Source: an uncultured Crocinitomix sp. (lineage in GTDB: Bacteria > Bacteroidota > Bacteroidia > Flavobacteriales_D > Crocinitomicaceae). From it: 64,000 nucleotides of DNA. Shown here one piece after another: positions 26,971 through 36,018 of this stretch. The position numbers were made by a program, and so were the translations under genes. Location: contig CAJQHR010000014.1 in the NCBI GenBank assembly GCA_905478225.1, forward strand, positions 17,357-81,356. Direction: 5' to 3'. The notes under the pieces were generated by a model. That model saw only the letters and a program-made list of their open reading frames with translations, was not told the DNA's origin and did no database searches. Each line of letters begins with the position of its first letter. The stretch's first letter is position 1.

Positions 26971-27371
26971 AGATTCGTTTTAAGTATAATTTCAGAGTTT
27001 ATACTCAATGTTACCGGGCAAGTGGCAGTTATTCGTTTAAAAATTTCTTTATCTTTTTCACCAAAATCATTTTCACCAAAGTCAAAATCAATTGCGACCT
27101 CCCCTATTCTTCTTGGAGCTGGATACATGACCTTTTTAACGTCGCAATTAATTGGCTTCAAGACAATTCCTTTTTTTTCGTAATGTATGCCTGCAATTGT
27201 TAAAATACATGATACAAGAGATGACACAAGCAGGTCAGTAGGTGAAAACGACTCCCCTTTTCCATTATTATCAACGGGCGCGTCAGAGTAAATCTCCGTT
27301 CCAGATTTTTCATGAATCATTTTAACGCGAAGTGCGCCTTTATATGTTATTGTATAATTCTTGTTTTCCAT
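26967..27371 (-). CDS. OsmC family peroxidase-like protein
   Basis: The 134-residue protein (start at ATG 27371, because the preceding 20 codons look non-coding and very basic) has the OsmC/Ohr fold. Both redox cysteines are present, one in SLVSCILTIAG and one in ATCPVTLS. Such proteins reduce organic hydroperoxides in the cytosol. The gene is convergent with cvpA (4-base overlap) and divergent from the beta-barrel gene. Confidence 0.9.
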   Translation of the reverse strand: MENKNYTITYKGALRVKMIHEKSGTEIYSDAPVDNNGKGESFSPTDLLVSSLVSCILTIAGIHYEKKGIVLKPINCDVKKVMYPAPRRIGEVAIDFDFGENDFGEKDKEIFKRITATCPVTLSINSEIILKTNL

Positions 27372-27431
27372 TCTTTTTATGAATTGAGACGATTGTTTTA
27401 TCCTTTTTAAGGATACTCCTTTACTTTTCAC

Positions 27432-27439
27432 TAACTTTG
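27432..27439 (+). promoter_or_regulatory. -7 box (TAnnTTTG) upstream of beta-barrel gene
   Basis: TAACTTTG lies 6 bases before the GTG start at 27446, an exact match to the -7 consensus. Confidence 0.5.
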
Positions 27440-27445
27440 TAAACA

Positions 27446-28183
27446 GTGATCCAAAGATATATATATATATTGGCTTTTATGGTCTCCTTTTCGGGCTACA
27501 GTCAAACACCTGACAAAGATGACGGCAGCACCCTAATGAAACGTGACTTCTCATTTGGCCTTAATTTTAATGCCAACGCAGGCTCTACTGGATGGGGATT
27601 AGCATTTGAATATTCAGTTCAAAAAAACTATAAGTATAAAAATACCTTCGGATTCACATGCACCAACTTAAGGCATCCAAAAGAATTTAAGATTTACAAT
27701 AGTATAAGCAATTCCAGAGGATATTATTTTGGAAAAATCAATTCACTGGTAAGTTTTCGGCCTACTTATGGCGGTAAACTAGTGATTTTCAAAGCGAAGC
27801 GAGAAAACGGAATAGAAATATCCTTTAAGTGGAGTGCTGGCCCATCTATCGCCCTTTTAAAGCCAGTTTACTTAAGAATTGAGCGATTTGGTACCGCATC
27901 TAACGAAAAGTATGATCCCACTATTCATAATATTGAAAACATTACCTCACGTGCTTCGTGGGGCAAAGGCCTTGGTGAAGCAAGATTCCAGTTTGGTGCT
28001 TTTACAAAAATTGGTTTTGATTTTAACTTCTCAACCGCCAAGAACAAAATTAGCGGTGGCGAAGTAGGTGTAATGGTGGATTACTTCATTGGAAAACCAG
28101 TTATTATTCTTTATAATAATATAGGTGATAAACTATTTCCTTCCCTTTATCTTCAGTTTAATCTTGGGCAAAAGCTCTATTGA
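27446..28183 (+). CDS. secreted beta-barrel-like protein of unknown function
   Basis: The 245-residue protein has a signal peptide ([13 protein letters not shown]) followed by alternating amphipathic strands rich in Tyr, Phe and Gly ([22 protein letters not shown], later [13 protein letters not shown]). It ends in QFNLGQKLY, typical of small outer-membrane barrels. The start is a GTG at 27446. Its end overlaps the extended lipA frame, and the real lipA ATG lies 8 bases downstream, so the two are probably co-transcribed. The function is unknown. Confidence 0.7.
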   Translation: MIQRYIYILAFMVSFSGYSQTPDKDDGSTLMKRDFSFGLNFNANAGSTGWGLAFEYSVQKNYKYKNTFGFTCTNLRHPKEFKIYNSISNSRGYYFGKINSLVSFRPTYGGKLVIFKAKRENGIEISFKWSAGPSIALLKPVYLRIERFGTASNEKYDPTIHNIENITSRASWGKGLGEARFQFGAFTKIGFDFNFSTAKNKISGGEVGVMVDYFIGKPVIILYNNIGDKLFPSLYLQFNLGQKLY

Positions 28184-28191
28184 TTTCAAAC

Positions 28192-29058
28192 ATGGAAAAG
28201 ACAAATCAAGAAAAAATACGCATTAAAAAACCAAAGTGGCTTCGAGTTAAGCTTCCTACTGGCGAGAATTATAAAAAAGTACGTTCACTAGTGGATGAGC
28301 ATAAACTGCACACCATTTGCGAAAGCGGAAATTGCCCCAATATGGGCGAGTGTTGGGGAGAAGGCACAGCTACTTTTATGATTCTGGGTAATATCTGTAC
28401 CCGTTCATGCGGGTTCTGCGCTGTTTCTACGGGTAAGCCACTTGAGACTGACATTTTTGAACCAGCCAAAGTTGCTCAATCCGTAAAGTTGATGGGCGTT
28501 AAGCATGCCGTTATCACCTCTGTAGATAGAGATGATTTGGCAGATGGAGGTTCTGAAATTTGGGTTGCAACTGTGAAGTCTATTCGGCGAAAAAGCCCAG
28601 GAACCACTATGGAAACATTGATTCCTGATTTCGGTGGTAAATGGGATAATTTACAGCGGATAATTGATGTCGCTCCCGAAGTTGTCTCTCATAATTTAGA
28701 AACTGTAAGACGATTAACCAAACAAGTTAGAATTCAGGCAAAATACGATCGCAGTTTAGAAGTATTAATGCGACTTAAACGTGGCGGTATGAAAACCAAA
28801 TCAGGTATCATGCTAGGTTTGGGCGAATCTGAAACTGAAGTTTATGAAGCGATTGACGATTTGAGCAGTGTTGGATGCGATATTTTAACGCTAGGACAGT
28901 ATTTACAGCCCACACCGAATCACCTTCCAATTGCTGAGTTTGTTACACCGCAAAAGTTTGATGAATACAGGGAATACGCCTTAACAAAAGGATTCAGATA
29001 CGTTGAAAGTGGGCCATTGGTGCGTTCGTCATATCACGCCGAAAAACACCTTTTTTAA
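28192..29058 (+). CDS. lipA: lipoyl synthase LipA
   Basis: The 288-residue radical-SAM enzyme inserts two sulfurs into protein-bound octanoyl groups to make lipoyl cofactors for 2-oxoacid dehydrogenases and glycine cleavage. The auxiliary 4Fe-4S ligands C43, C48 and C54 lie in [12 protein letters not shown], and the SAM cluster CxxxCxxC is C69, C73 and C76 in CTRSCGFC. The conserved RSSYHAEK near the C-terminus supplies the serine ligand. The ATG at 28192 was preferred to the TTG four codons upstream. Confidence 0.97.
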   Translation: MEKTNQEKIRIKKPKWLRVKLPTGENYKKVRSLVDEHKLHTICESGNCPNMGECWGEGTATFMILGNICTRSCGFCAVSTGKPLETDIFEPAKVAQSVKLMGVKHAVITSVDRDDLADGGSEIWVATVKSIRRKSPGTTMETLIPDFGGKWDNLQRIIDVAPEVVSHNLETVRRLTKQVRIQAKYDRSLEVLMRLKRGGMKTKSGIMLGLGESETEVYEAIDDLSSVGCDILTLGQYLQPTPNHLPIAEFVTPQKFDEYREYALTKGFRYVESGPLVRSSYHAEKHLF

Positions 29059-29378
29059 CCTTTTTAGCAGTTTAGATTTGTATAAATAAGGAAATTTTTG
29101 AGCGAAAACTCATTTCATGTTTACTTATTTCTCCTGAAATTTGTTGCGAAATAGCATCTTCAACAATCATTCATTGCCACGCTAAATTAATTCTCATTGT
29201 AACTCTCCGAACATTTATAATGGCATAATGTTCCAACGACTTACCCATAGCATACGAGATGAATTTTGAATTACAAAGCGGCTTAGTTTTAAGCCACATA
29301 TTGTGAATTAAAACTCGACTTAATAATGAAATTATATGAGAATTTAGTTGTATATTGTGCAGATGAAATTGCGCTTAG
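29059..29378. other. 320-base AT-rich gap without a visible gene
   Basis: The gap between lipA and the large T9SS protein shows no convincing small ORF, no strong hairpin with a T run and no exact TAnnTTTG box near the downstream start. It presumably holds the promoter of the 29379 gene. Confidence 0.5.
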
Positions 29379-32300
29379 ATGAAAAATTTTAATATGATGA
29401 AAAAAGCACTACTATTAGGTTCATTACCGGCACTTGCGATCGCAGCCGGGCTATTCTTTTATGCCTCAGACAGTTCTGAAGGTGTTTACGAGCAGCGACT
29501 CTCTTCTCATTTTGATGCAGATGAAGCATTAATTGATGGAGCTTTTGAATATTACCAATTACTAAAAGGAGATTACACGCAAGAACAATGGCAACGTGCA
29601 CGAACTGCTGCCGAGTCTGTTCCGCAAAATCGTGCAACTTTCAATTGGATAGATCAAGGTCCTGATAATGTAGGTGGCCGTACAAGAGGTATCGTTATTG
29701 ATCGCAATAATGTGAATCACATATTTGCTGGTTCAGTATCAGGTGGTTTATATGAGTCGATCAATCGCTCAAGTACTTGGAGTCGTGTTGACGGTTTTGA
29801 GGATAACTTATCTGTTTCATCTCTTTGTCAAACGGCAGACGGAAACTTCTACATGGGGACAGGACATAGTTCTGACCAAATTGGTGGATTTGAAGATAGT
29901 GGTGGAAATGGATACGGATTCTATAAAAGAGAATCAGATGGTACATGGACGCTAGTTGATGGTACACAATCTTGGCAATACATAAATGAAGTTGTTGCAG
30001 ATGACGTAAACAACGTAGTTTGGATTGCAAGTAGTAACGGTTTAGATAAATATGACCCATCTGCAGGAACTATTGTTGATGTTGATGCGTTCCCTTCTGG
30101 AGCGTGCAGAGCTTTATCAGTTTCTAAAGACGGTACTGTACTTATCGGACATTCAATCGGTGGCGGGCAAAAAGTATTTGTTTCTACGAATTCTGGTGGA
30201 AGTTTCTCAGAAGTTTCAGGACTTGGTGATGACGCTGAAGAAGCTGGTCTTATTAATATGGTCGGTGTTGGACGTGCTGAATTTGCAATTAGTCATGAAA
30301 AAGTAGACGGTAATTACCGTGTCTATGCTTCATGTTCTTCAGGTATCTTACAGGGAGTTTGGCGTTCAGCTAACAATGGTCTAGCTTGGGCTAGAATTGC
30401 ACCTGCTTATGACAATATACCTGGCGGATTTTCACCTTTTACTTCTGGTGGATCGAATGGTCAAGGAATTTATAATAACATTATTACTGTAGTGCCTGGT
30501 GCTCCAGATCGTATTATATTAGGTGGTGTTGATTGTTACTCATGGGTAGCTGGTGGAAACTGGGAACAAATTTCTCAGTGGTTCTTGCCACCTACTTTTG
30601 ACAGATACGTGCACGCTGATAATCACGAAATGGTTTGGGATAGATTAGGTAGGCTATACATTGGAAATGATGGTGGTGTTGCTTTCTCTGACAATGCAAA
30701 TACTATCGATCCTGAATTCCACCCTGCAAATAGAGGATACAACGTCACTCAATTTTATGCAATGGGTGTATCTGCTCATGGTGATGTAATCGGCGGAAGT
30801 CAAGATAACGGAACTCAAGCAAACTATCACACAGGTACAACATACCAAGAGCACAAAGAAGTTGGTGGCGGTGATGGATTCTCTGCTGATATCTCTTTCA
30901 TTAATAGAAACTTAACGTTTGGTTCAGTATATTATTCAGCTGTTTATCGTTCATCTGATAGAGGTGAAAATATTGATGCATTTGGACCGGATGAATTTAT
31001 TGATGGAAACGGAATTCCTTGTAATGCCGGAGCAACTGATGGTACTGGATGTGGTGAGTTTAATACAACGTTTGAATTATGGGAAAATCCTAATGATTTA
31101 GCTTCTACAGATACATTAACCTATATTGCTTCTCAAAGTTATGAAGCTGGAGAAACTGTTGAAGTTCCTTCTGCAACATCACAAACAACAATTCCTTATG
31201 TAACGCCAATTGATATTGTTTATGACGATACACTATTTGCCGATACGGATTTAACTGAGGAAGATATCGTTATAATTGATGAGATTTCTGGTTCTAGCTT
31301 TAACTTAGGTGTTTTAGACTGGATCTTTATTGACGGCGCTCCGGATGTAACAGTTGGAGATAGCTTATTAATCATTGGTGTTGAAGAAGATGACACAGTA
31401 ATTGTTGCAAGTTTAACTACAATCGATCACTTCTATGGGACAAATGTTTTAAAACCAGGTGAAGTAATTGACATGGGATCTGACGATCAAATCTACAACG
31501 TTGCATGGGATACTTTGCAAGTGCAAGATTATTACCAATCTTGGTTTGCTCTTGATATGGGTGGAGCAAATGGATTATGGATGACACGTAATGCGCTGCG
31601 ATTCTCAGCTACGACACAAGGATGGTTTAAGGTTGCTGACGGTCTTGGAGGTATTTCCATTATGGAATTCTCTAAAGATGGTAATCACTTATTCATTGGA
31701 ACCTCAAGTGGAGCTTTATGGAGATTAAGCGGATTTAATGACGCTTATTCACCGACTGAATTACTTGACGGTGGACCTGCTGATGTTGGTGTAACACGTG
31801 ATACAATTGTAGATTGGCAAGGTGTTAAACATGTAATGGAATTAAAACAATTAACTACGTTTGGAAGTATTGTAACTGGACTCGCAACTGGACCAGAGGA
31901 CAATCCTGATTTATTAATTGCAACATTGGGTACATTTAGCGCTAACCGCGTAAGAAAAACAACAAACGCAACTGGAGCCTCTCCAACATTCACAATTATG
32001 TCTAGCTTCCCTTCTACTGGTGAAGGTGAATTAGCTGGTGGAATTCCTTGTTATTCTGTAATTATTGACCGTGATGATGAAAACATTATCGTGGTTGGAA
32101 CAGAGTTCGGATTATTCGCGTCTGAAAATGGCGGAACAACTTGGGAAAACGTATCAGGGGCTCTTGGTCCTGTACCAGTTCATGATTTAGAGCAAAACTG
32201 GAGACAATGGGATGAAGGTTGCTTCCGTCCAGGTGAAATCTATGCTGGAACTCACGCTAGAGGTATTTGGAGTTCAGATGCTCTATTGAACATACCTTCA

Positions 32301-32582
32301 AGTGATAACCTAGATAAGGATAAGTTTGTTCCAAACATCAACCTATACCCTAACCCTGTTCAGGATGGTGGTACAGTTGAATTTGATCTAGCATCTAACG
32401 GAGACGTAAAGATTCAGATATTTAACCTTAGCGGTCAAGTTGTAAATCAAATCAATGCTAATAATTTAGCTGCTGGTAAAAATCAAATTGCCTTTGATGC
32501 AAACGACCTACCTAGAGGAACATATATCCTGAGACTGACTTCAGGAACTATGTCTGAGACAACGAAATTCATTAAGCACTAA
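29379..32582 (+). CDS. large secreted VPS10/sialidase-like beta-propeller protein with T9SS sorting domain
   Basis: The 1067-residue protein has an N-terminal signal/anchor (LGSLPALAIAAGLFFYA). Repeated propeller blades of the sortilin/BNR type follow (GPDNVGGRTRGIVIDRNN, VSGGLYESINRSSTW, later GTEFGLFASENGGTTWENVSG). Blades are visible at both ends (about residues 90-400 and 690-960), with a less repetitive insert between (about 520-680, CNAGATDGTGCGEF). The last 80 residues are a type A sorting domain (LYPNPVQDGG, then LSGQVV, ending KFIKH). It should be displayed on the surface or released through the T9SS. No catalytic site was identified. Confidence 0.88.
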   Translation: MKNFNMMKKALLLGSLPALAIAAGLFFYASDSSEGVYEQRLSSHFDADEALIDGAFEYYQLLKGDYTQEQWQRARTAAESVPQNRATFNWIDQGPDNVGGRTRGIVIDRNNVNHIFAGSVSGGLYESINRSSTWSRVDGFEDNLSVSSLCQTADGNFYMGTGHSSDQIGGFEDSGGNGYGFYKRESDGTWTLVDGTQSWQYINEVVADDVNNVVWIASSNGLDKYDPSAGTIVDVDAFPSGACRALSVSKDGTVLIGHSIGGGQKVFVSTNSGGSFSEVSGLGDDAEEAGLINMVGVGRAEFAISHEKVDGNYRVYASCSSGILQGVWRSANNGLAWARIAPAYDNIPGGFSPFTSGGSNGQGIYNNIITVVPGAPDRIILGGVDCYSWVAGGNWEQISQWFLPPTFDRYVHADNHEMVWDRLGRLYIGNDGGVAFSDNANTIDPEFHPANRGYNVTQFYAMGVSAHGDVIGGSQDNGTQANYHTGTTYQEHKEVGGGDGFSADISFINRNLTFGSVYYSAVYRSSDRGENIDAFGPDEFIDGNGIPCNAGATDGTGCGEFNTTFELWENPNDLASTDTLTYIASQSYEAGETVEVPSATSQTTIPYVTPIDIVYDDTLFADTDLTEEDIVIIDEISGSSFNLGVLDWIFIDGAPDVTVGDSLLIIGVEEDDTVIVASLTTIDHFYGTNVLKPGEVIDMGSDDQIYNVAWDTLQVQDYYQSWFALDMGGANGLWMTRNALRFSATTQGWFKVADGLGGISIMEFSKDGNHLFIGTSSGALWRLSGFNDAYSPTELLDGGPADVGVTRDTIVDWQGVKHVMELKQLTTFGSIVTGLATGPEDNPDLLIATLGTFSANRVRKTTNATGASPTFTIMSSFPSTGEGELAGGIPCYSVIIDRDDENIIVVGTEFGLFASENGGTTWENVSGALGPVPVHDLEQNWRQWDEGCFRPGEIYAGTHARGIWSSDALLNIPSSDNLDKDKFVPNINLYPNPVQDGGTVEFDLASNGDVKIQIFNLSGQVVNQINANNLAAGKNQIAFDANDLPRGTYILRLTSGTMSETTKFIKH

Positions 32583-32602
32583 GATTAATTTAGTCTAATC
32601 TG

Positions 32603-32641
32603 AAAATGGCGTCTCGATTAATCGAGACGCCATTTTTTATG
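32603..32641 (+). terminator. strong rho-independent terminator
   Basis: A perfect 34-base palindrome (32603-32636) has a GC-rich core (GGCGTCTCG / CGAGACGCC) and a T run. It lies 21 bases after the stop of the large T9SS protein gene. Confidence 0.9.
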
Positions 32642-32653
32642 CGCCAAAATATC

Positions 32654-33212
32654 ATGAAAATAATAAGTACGGTTTATAAAAAAGATCCTAAAAATTTGGG
32701 CTGAATAATAAATGAAATGAATCCAGCGAATGCATGGGTTATAAATGCGTTAGCCACTCGCAAGTTTGATGGCACCTCATTTGAAATAATTAAAGGAGAA
32801 TTGTACAAACGATATGATGCATAAATATAAACCTGATGGGACATATAAACGAACCATTCCGGCAAACGCTTTTCCTTGCCAAGACGCCGATCTCCTCTCG
32901 GGTCATCATCCTCATTGGGTAAAATGTGATAGGTATAACAATGCGGACATGTATCATTTCCAAAGTTTTGATGCCTTGGAGGTAAAAAACGACGGAACTT
33001 ATGAACTGTGTGGAGAAAAATTAGACGGTAACCCTGAGTACATAATTGGACACAAACTAATTAAGCATGGTCAAGATGTCTCAACTATAGAAGAAAGAAG
33101 TTTTGAAGGATTACGCAAATTCCTTTTAGAGAAAGACATTGAAGGAATCGTATTTAGTTCGGGAGAAAAAATGTGCAAAATCCGCAAATCAGAATTTGGA
33201 ATTAAGCGCTAA
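32654..33212 (+). pseudogene. RNA-ligase-like gene (DUF5565 type), broken by a stop and a frameshift
   Basis: The longest intact frame (32814-33212, 132 residues) is only the back two-thirds of a nucleotidyltransferase. Reading upstream, a start at 32654 gives MKIISTVYKKDPKNLG and then a TGA at 32702. The frame continues with ATRKFDGTSFEI, the motif I lysine (KxDG) of ATP-dependent nucleic-acid ligases, and reaches KRYDA before a TAA at 32822. One inserted T there shifts it into the downstream frame (KYKPDGTYKRTIP). That frame holds the late motifs EGIVFSS and KIRKSEFGIKR. With two lesions it should not make active ligase. Confidence 0.7.
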
Positions 33213-33215
33213 AAT

Positions 33216-33428
33216 CTAGCTCAATAAATCCTCGACAGATACGTTAAGCGCTACAGCGAGTTTTTTAAGTAAATTACTCGTCGGAGTTACTTCCGATTTT
33301 TCAATCCCCATAATTGTGATTTTATCAGCCTGGGTAGCTTGAGCTAGCGTATGCATGGTAAAACCACGTTGTTTTCTATAACGCCGTAAATTAGGACCTA
33401 ATTGTTCATTCACCTCTGTATCTACCAT
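33216..33428 (-). CDS. XRE-family helix-turn-helix regulator
   Basis: The 70-residue protein is almost entirely a Cro/C1-type HTH domain: LRRYRKQRGFTMHTLAQATQ, then the recognition helix KITIMGIEKSE and closing helices (LLKKLAVALNVSVEDLLS). Such small proteins bind DNA as dimers. Its target is unknown. It ends 3 bases from the end of the broken RNA-ligase gene (convergent). Confidence 0.88.
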   Translation of the reverse strand: MVDTEVNEQLGPNLRRYRKQRGFTMHTLAQATQADKITIMGIEKSEVTPTSNLLKKLAVALNVSVEDLLS

Positions 33429-33561
33429 TTTTTCAGTAATTAGTTTGGGATTTGGTTGTACTAGTATATAAAAATCATTACTATTATCCTTACTTTTTAA
33501 GTCAAAAAACTCATTTCTAATCTGTCAATAACAAACGGACGACAGTCTGTTCAATTTCAAA

Positions 33562-34719
33562 CTAAAAATTAAACGATTCTCCGCTTTTCACCATCCGTCT
33601 TAACAAAACACTAGCACGATATTTATCATCACCATATTCAGCATGCAACGTATCCAATTGTGCTAAAACATTGCTCAATCCTATTTCATTTCCCCATTGC
33701 AATAAACCTTTCGGATAGTTTACGCCCTTAGTCATGGCCAAGTCAACATCTTTTGGCGAAGCAATATTTAAAAACACGGCATCAATGGCTTCGTTTATCA
33801 ATAAAACCAAGATTCTGTTCATAATTTGTGTTCCTACCTCGGTATCTGTATTTGGAGCTGCTTTAGTCGCACCTTGGGAGTAATCATAATAACCTCTTCC
33901 CGATTTTCTTCCAAACCAACCAGCTTCTGAATGTCGTTTTTGCGTAAAAGACGGACGATATCTTGGATCGTAATAAAACGCTTTAAAAACGGTTTCAGTT
34001 ACGGTATAATTAATGTCGTTACCAATGTAGTCCATCAACGTGAAAGGCCCCATTCTAAAACCGCCAAGTTCTGTCATAGCCCAGTCTATGGTTGCAAAAT
34101 CTGCAACGCCTTCTTCGTAAATTTTTAAAGCTTCACCGTAAAATGGACGTGCCACTCTATTCACTATAAATCCTGGTGTGTCTTTTGTTAAAACGGTTAT
34201 TTTCTTCCACGAATCGATTAAATCGCGGGCTGCCGTTGTTGTGGCATCTGATGTTTGTATAGCAGGAATAATTTCAACCAATGGCATTAATGGCGCCGGG
34301 TTAAAGAAATGAATTCCAATAACACGGTCAGATTTTGTGCAAGCTGCAGCAATTGATGCGATTGAAAGCGAAGATGTGTTGGAGGCCAAAATGCAATTAC
34401 CGCCTACTATGTTTTCTAAGTCCGCAAATACTTTTTTCTTAATGTCAATATTTTCAATGATCGCTTCAATAATTAACCCACTTCCGGCAAAGTCATTCAT
34501 GCTTGTGATATAGGTAATCCGATTCTGAATTGCTTCCGAATCTTGACTAGTCACTCGGCCTTTTTCTATTAACCGCGCCATGATTTTCGCCAATTTACCC
34601 TTCGCTTTATCAAGCTGTTCCGCATTTGTATCAAAAAGCACCACTTCGTGTCCCGATTGTGAGGCCACCTGTGCAATTCCTGATCCCATTGACCCTGATC
34701 CTAATATTCCAATTTTCAT
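33562..34719 (-). CDS. 3-hydroxyacyl-CoA dehydrogenase (PaaH/Hbd type)
   Basis: The 385-residue NAD-dependent enzyme oxidises (S)-3-hydroxyacyl-CoA. It has an N-terminal Rossmann domain (GSGSMGSGIAQ at about residues 7-17, ASNTSSLSI, HFFNPAPLMPLVEI) and two helical C-terminal 3HCDH domains (TPGFIVNRVARP, GPFTLMDYIGND, then NEAIDAVFLNIASPKDVD). The second 3HCDH copy is as in PaaH. The enoyl-CoA hydratase-like gene lies 66 bases upstream on the same strand, so both probably serve phenylacetate or related beta-oxidation. No other paa genes are in the window. Confidence 0.9.
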   Translation of the reverse strand: MKIGILGSGSMGSGIAQVASQSGHEVVLFDTNAEQLDKAKGKLAKIMARLIEKGRVTSQDSEAIQNRITYITSMNDFAGSGLIIEAIIENIDIKKKVFADLENIVGGNCILASNTSSLSIASIAAACTKSDRVIGIHFFNPAPLMPLVEIIPAIQTSDATTTAARDLIDSWKKITVLTKDTPGFIVNRVARPFYGEALKIYEEGVADFATIDWAMTELGGFRMGPFTLMDYIGNDINYTVTETVFKAFYYDPRYRPSFTQKRHSEAGWFGRKSGRGYYDYSQGATKAAPNTDTEVGTQIMNRILVLLINEAIDAVFLNIASPKDVDLAMTKGVNYPKGLLQWGNEIGLSNVLAQLDTLHAEYGDDKYRASVLLRRMVKSGESFNF

Positions 34720-34785
34720 ATTATTTTTTTTAGTCCCGATAATTAACGGGAGCGTTTTGAATTATGGCTGCTGCTCTTCTTACAT

Positions 34786-35562
34786 TTACTCCCCTTTAAA
34801 CTCAGGCTTTCTCTTCTCTAAAAAAGCTGCCACCCCTTCGTTATAGTCGTGCGTTTTACCTGCCATAGTCTGCAATTCTTCCTCCGTTTTTAATTGAGTG
34901 GTTAAATCACTGATCATTGATAAATTCAATGCGCGTTTGGTTAAACCCAATCCTTTTGTTGGCATATTGGCCAGTTTTGCAGCAATTTTGTACGAATCCG
35001 CTTCAAAACTATCTGCAGACAAGCATTTATAAATCATTCCTAGACTTTCTGCTTCTGCTGCACCAACTTTGTCTCCAAGCATCATGAGTGCAGTTGCTTT
35101 TTGAAACCCAATTAATCGAGGTAAGAAAAATGTTCCTCCTGAATCCGGAATTAATCCGATTTTACTAAAAGCTTGAATAAAACTAGCTGCTTCCATTGCA
35201 ACACAAATATCGCAAGCCAATGCAATATTAGCACCTGCACCCGCTGCTACGCCATTCACCGCTGCAACTATTGGTTTTTCAATGTTTCTAATTCGCTCAA
35301 TAATCGGATTGTAATGATCTTTAACAATTGATGTCAACTCAGGTCCGTTAGGATCTGTTACTTCTCCCAAATCTTGCCCAGCACAAAAGGCTTTGCCATT
35401 TCCTATTATATAAATTGCTCGCACTTCATCATTATTCTCACATTCGTCTAAACGCGCTTGGCATTCTAATGCCATTTCCCTGTTAAAACTATTGTATACC
35501 GTTGGTCGATTAAATTGTATAATTCCAACATTATCCTTGATTTCAAATAAAATGGTGCTCAT
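34786..35562 (-). CDS. enoyl-CoA hydratase/isomerase, PaaG-like
   Basis: The 258-residue crotonase-fold protein has the oxyanion-hole segments FCAGQDLGE (about residue 62) and GVAAGAGANIALACD (about 105). An FSKIGLIPDSGGTFFLPRLIG stretch follows, and its GLIPDSGG form is characteristic of PaaG. That enzyme converts the ring 1,2-epoxyphenylacetyl-CoA to an oxepin in phenylacetate breakdown; ordinary hydratase activity is the alternative. It is likely in an operon with the hydroxyacyl-CoA dehydrogenase downstream. Confidence 0.8.
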   Translation of the reverse strand: MSTILFEIKDNVGIIQFNRPTVYNSFNREMALECQARLDECENNDEVRAIYIIGNGKAFCAGQDLGEVTDPNGPELTSIVKDHYNPIIERIRNIEKPIVAAVNGVAAGAGANIALACDICVAMEAASFIQAFSKIGLIPDSGGTFFLPRLIGFQKATALMMLGDKVGAAEAESLGMIYKCLSADSFEADSYKIAAKLANMPTKGLGLTKRALNLSMISDLTTQLKTEEELQTMAGKTHDYNEGVAAFLEKRKPEFKGE

Positions 35563-35625
35563 AATTAAATTTTTCCTAAAATTAATTAATCCAAATTTTT
35601 AAATGGCATAAGTTTTAAACTATTT

Positions 35626-35789
35626 AGTGCCTGGTCGGAAATACAGCAAAATCAAAATCGCATCTTTTAAGTTTATTTTCATTTTTTTCTTTTTGTCTGA
35701 TGCTTAGGCATCTCCTATAGAAAGGAAATAAAACTAATTCTTAAAAGAGACTCGATTTATGAAAATTCGTCTATTTCCGACCACACACT
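35626..35789. repeat. 164-bp palindromic MITE-like element
   Basis: The 18-base ends (35626-35643 and 35772-35789) are inverted repeats with 16 matches (AGTGnnTGGTCGGAAATA), flanked on both sides by ATTT. Inner parts also pair (TCTTTTAAG near 35672 with CTTAAAAGA near 35742), and a central GATGC-tta-GCATC hairpin closes the structure, so most of the element is one imperfect hairpin. It has no ORF. It resembles a miniature inverted-repeat element, although a structured RNA is possible. No second copy was noticed in the window. Confidence 0.5.
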
Positions 35790-35822
35790 ATTTAAGCATT
35801 CATTAAAATGGCTGTTTTTTAC

Positions 35823-35830
35823 TAATTTTG
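35823..35830 (+). promoter_or_regulatory. -7 box (TAnnTTTG) of the SDR stub
   Basis: TAATTTTG lies 18 bases before the ATG at 35849. The promoter survives although the gene behind it is a remnant. Confidence 0.4.
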
Positions 35831-35848
35831 AATCTAGAAATTTACTTT

Positions 35849-35932
35849 ATGAAAAGAATCATTTTTATTACAGGAGCGACAGCAAGCATAGCGAAGAAAA
35901 GAAGAATATGTAAAGAATTTCGCATGACTTGA
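35849..35932 (+). pseudogene. stub of a short-chain dehydrogenase (SDR) gene
   Basis: The 27-residue frame starts MKRIIFITGATAS, the standard first beta strand and glycine-rich turn of SDR oxidoreductases, then degenerates into basic residues (IAKKRRICKEF) and stops. The usual TGxxxGxG is incomplete. The following 85 bases to the next gene show no continuation. I read it as the 5' remnant of a deleted SDR gene; the match is short, so chance is possible. Confidence 0.4.
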
Positions 35933-36018
35933 GTTCAGTTAGTGTCCAATCAAAAATAACGAATCACTTCAATTCTAACAGTCTAACACGCATCCATTTG
36001 ATAATAAAATATACATGT

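Noticed and set aside
27455..27472. A TATATATA simple repeat
   Set aside because: It falls in the start of the beta-barrel signal peptide and encodes an ordinary hydrophobic stretch.
33216..33428. XRE regulator plus RNA-ligase relic as an intact toxin-antitoxin module
   Set aside because: The genes are convergent, not an operon, and the ligase is broken, so no module can be supported.
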